From Geobacter sp. AOG2 (GTDB lineage Bacteria; Desulfobacterota; Desulfuromonadia; Geobacterales; Pseudopelobacteraceae), in NCBI RefSeq assembly GCF_019972295.1, contig NZ_BLJA01000001.1, positions 1,547,829-1,611,828 of the forward strand: 64,000 nt of DNA, read 5' to 3'. The position numbers and the translations under genes are program-made. Shown here in pieces: positions 63,201 through 64,000 of this stretch. Position 1 is the stretch's first letter, and each line of letters opens with the position of its first letter. The notes beneath the pieces are model-generated. The model made no database searches. It saw nothing but the letters and a program-made list of their open reading frames with translations, and had not been told where the DNA came from.

Positions 63201-64000
63201 CCGGCCAGCGTTACGGTGGCGAGCGGTACGACCACGGCCACCTTTACCATCAGCACCACGCCGGTGGCATCTGCCACGTCGGTGACGATCACTGCCGGTT
63301 ATGGCGGAGTGAATAAAAGCGCCACTGTTACCGTCAACCCGCCGGCTATAGTGAGCAGCCTTGCTGTCAGCCCGACAAGTGTTTCCGGGGGAGTCTCTGC
63401 CCTGGGTACGGTAACGCTGTCCGCTGCCGCCCCGAGTGGTGGAGCGGTCGTTTCCCTTGGCGCCGATTCCTCTGCTGCCAGTGTCCCGGCCAGCGTTACG
63501 GTGGCGAGCGGTACGACCACGGCCACCTTTACCATCAGCACCTCGCCGGTGGCTGCTGCCACCTCCGTTGCCATCACTGCCGGCTATGGCGGAGTGAATA
63601 AAAGCGCCACCGTTACCGTCAACCCGCCGGTTTTGAGCAGCCTTGCCGTCAGTCCGACAAGTGTTGTCGGGGGAACGGCCTCTCAGGGTACGGTCACCCT
63701 GAGCGGTGCCGCGCCGAGCGGTGGTTTGACAGTGACAGTGAGTGACAATTCCACCGCAGCCAGTGAACCGGCCAGTGTTACGGTGGTGGGCGGTACGACC
63801 ACGGCCACCTTTACCATCAGCACCTCGCCGGTGGCTGCTGCCACGCCGGTGACGATCACCGCCGGCTATGGTGGAGTGAATAAAAGCGCCACCGTTACCG
63901 TCAACCCGCCGGTTTTGAGCAGCCTTGCCGTCAGTCCGACAAGTGTTGTCGGGGGAACGGCCTCTCAGGGTACGGTCACCCTGAGCGGTGCCGCGCCGAG
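60282..64000 (+). CDS. Large secreted protein: NodB deacetylase, cadherin-like, LamG and tandem Ig-like repeats (3' end outside window)
   Basis: Open without a stop for 1,239 codons to the window edge. A signal peptide ends near HAAHGAS (~residue 37). A NodB polysaccharide deacetylase domain (about 45-255) shows TFDD 54-57, SHTVTHH 104-110 and YPFG 145-148. Then follow a cadherin/VCBS-like domain with VLNNDTF and SFTYTIDNG (about 345-435), one Ig-like repeat (about 440-530), an InlB-B-like Cys-containing repeat (GWSGACSGTGACTV, about 536-610), a LamG domain (about 618-820) and 94-96-residue Ig-like repeats from ~830. Likely a surface enzyme that deacetylates and binds the polysaccharide. Confidence 0.85.
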   Translation, partial: MSSTSLCLMLKTYGKAYVIYLLFIVCAVATPHAAHGASSVAKWKGGKSGAISLTFDDACPSQISLGIPALNARGLNGTFFVVTDWVVSWDAWKNASNLGHEIASHTVTHHKLGELSLSQAQEELAGSKAIIEAQIPAKKCLSLSYPFGDANDQVKAMAQPLYSAARGVFCQINNEPYDMYNLGACSPDDGVNVNQQADAAEQQGGWLIFFVHSLAGGTDCYGNWQIGDLTGFLDYLGTKNLWVGTMGDVAKYIKERESAVISVVSSSDNQIVLNLSDTLDDSIYDEPLTIRTEVPSNFTSTVVSQGTNVKTIDSVIEGATRVIYYDAIPDHGTISITPSSYNMSPVATNDVYSTVMNNAINQAAPGVLNNDTFSQGTSVSVQFAGGPTHGSLTLNANGSFIYTPDWNYVGSDSFTYTIDNGTTTSNVATANITITSSAELGSVSVSPAIVTGGVSSQGTVTLNGPAPIGGGIVTLASSNTSVVTVPPSVTVPENSTGMNFVVSTSNVLTQSPVSISATYNGVTRSTIINVNAPVASFLLSVVKGGDGTGVVTSTPAGINCGATCSANFDSGTSVSLVASPDPGSVFSGWSGACSGTGACTVTSAQSVTATFTRSSAVTAGLVAAYAFNEGTGTTVADASGNGLNGTISGASWVAGKDGNALSFNGVNNLVTVPASNVLDLTTGMTLEGWVYPTNSSGKWGCVLMKETSNFYAYGLYISPANHPVVFMVINGSEHGFEVPTNLTANTWSHLAATYDGTTLSVYVNGILKGSETISATIPASSGALRIGGNSIWATEYFTGIIDNVRIFDRALTNAEIQTDVNTPVGNVSAPPALSGVSLAPGSLVGGNSSVATVTLSAPAPSEGAVVTLTSSNASVAMVPESVMVPAGSTSTTFTISTTSVTTAVTVSVSAVFEGVTKSGSLTVNPAVNLSALTLSPTSLTGGGSSQGTVTLTAAAPSGGAVVSLGADSSAASVPASVTVASGTTTATFTISTTPVASATSVTITAGYGGVNKSATVTVNPPAIVSSLAVSPTSVSGGVSALGTVTLSAAAPSGGAVVSLGADSSAASVPASVTVASGTTTATFTISTSPVAAATSVAITAGYGGVNKSATVTVNPPVLSSLAVSPTSVVGGTASQGTVTLSGAAPSGGLTVTVSDNSTAASEPASVTVVGGTTTATFTISTSPVAAATPVTITAGYGGVNKSATVTVNPPVLSSLAVSPTSVVGGTASQGTVTLSGAAP
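62805..64000 (+). repeat. Tandem ~282-bp Ig-like coding repeats
   Basis: Equivalent positions (AGT of the SPTS/APGS motif) fall at 62805, 63093, 63378, 63660 and 63942, giving units of 288, 285, 282 and 282 bp. Later units share long identical DNA blocks (for example the GVNKSATVTVNPP segment and the VPASVTVASGTTTATFTIS segment), so they have been homogenised or recently duplicated. The array continues past the window. Confidence 0.9.

Noticed and set aside
62729..63577. Two long minus-strand frames (187 and 92 codons) with valine/threonine-rich products
   Set aside because: They are antisense to the Ig-like repeats; the plus-strand frame is continuous and has recognisable domains, a start and a promoter.

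Overview
The window looks like a chromosomal segment of a Desulfuromonadales/Geobacter-type bacterium. This is an inference from the exosortase-A (XrtA/PEP-CTERM) style exopolysaccharide gene set, a PilZ protein, sigma-54-type promoter motifs and mid-range base composition; no rRNA, tRNA or other taxonomic marker is present.

Region 1 (1-14.1 kb) is an accessory defence and mobile region. It opens inside the 3' end of a type I restriction gene (hsdR), followed by an enlarged hsdM and hsdS, an AAA/ABC-type ATPase and an HNH protein. The last two form a Septu-like pair in the same operon. Next come a protein joining an EVE-like N-terminus to a PD-(D/E)XK-like C-terminus, an AT-rich possible nuclease, two GIY-YIG proteins and a small conserved protein. 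After a terminator there is a C39-like cysteine peptidase, a 78-aa protein, a radC gene broken by one in-frame stop, a 92-aa island-type protein and the decayed 3' end of an IS3-family transposase.

Region 2 (14.2-25.3 kb) starts with a PilZ gene on the minus strand and a 0.9-kb intergenic region holding one strong and one weaker sigma-54 promoter candidate plus copy 1 of a hairpin-forming repeat. It continues with the export and regulation core of an exopolysaccharide (EPS) locus: a TPR lipoprotein, the priming sugar transferase, a Wza-like export protein, a Wzc-like chain-length protein, a tyrosine autokinase, an ExeA-like ATPase and an outer-membrane barrel.

Region 3 (25.4-39.0 kb) is a sugar cassette: SDR epimerase, C-methyltransferase, RfbC, DUF4910 aminopeptidase-like protein, HemL-like aminotransferase, pyruvyltransferase, two GT2 enzymes, an ABC glycan exporter (Wzm/Wzt), a methyltransferase, an RfbF-like nucleotidyltransferase and a PIG-L deacetylase. 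Copy 2 of the repeat lies between the last two.

Region 4 (39.0-58.2 kb) resumes XrtA-associated EPS genes (deacetylase, FemAB-like protein, amidotransferase, TIGR03087-like glycosyltransferase) mixed with a PcRGLX/YetA-like lyase, more glycosyltransferases, a Wzx flippase, a transglutaminase-like protein, a Wzy/ligase-like protein, a hexapeptide acyltransferase and a methyltransferase. From about 48.7 kb it is noticeably AT-rich, which suggests a mosaic origin.

Region 5 (58.2-64.0 kb) encodes a lipoprotein with a 36-serine linker and, behind a well-placed sigma-54 promoter, a very large secreted deacetylase-LamG-Ig-repeat protein that runs off the window end.

The EPS genes together describe priming on undecaprenyl phosphate, glycan assembly, flipping and polymerisation, export through a Wza/Wzc-like channel, and modification by deacetylation, amidation and pyruvylation. 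No exosortase (XrtA) and no PEP-CTERM protein was seen here.
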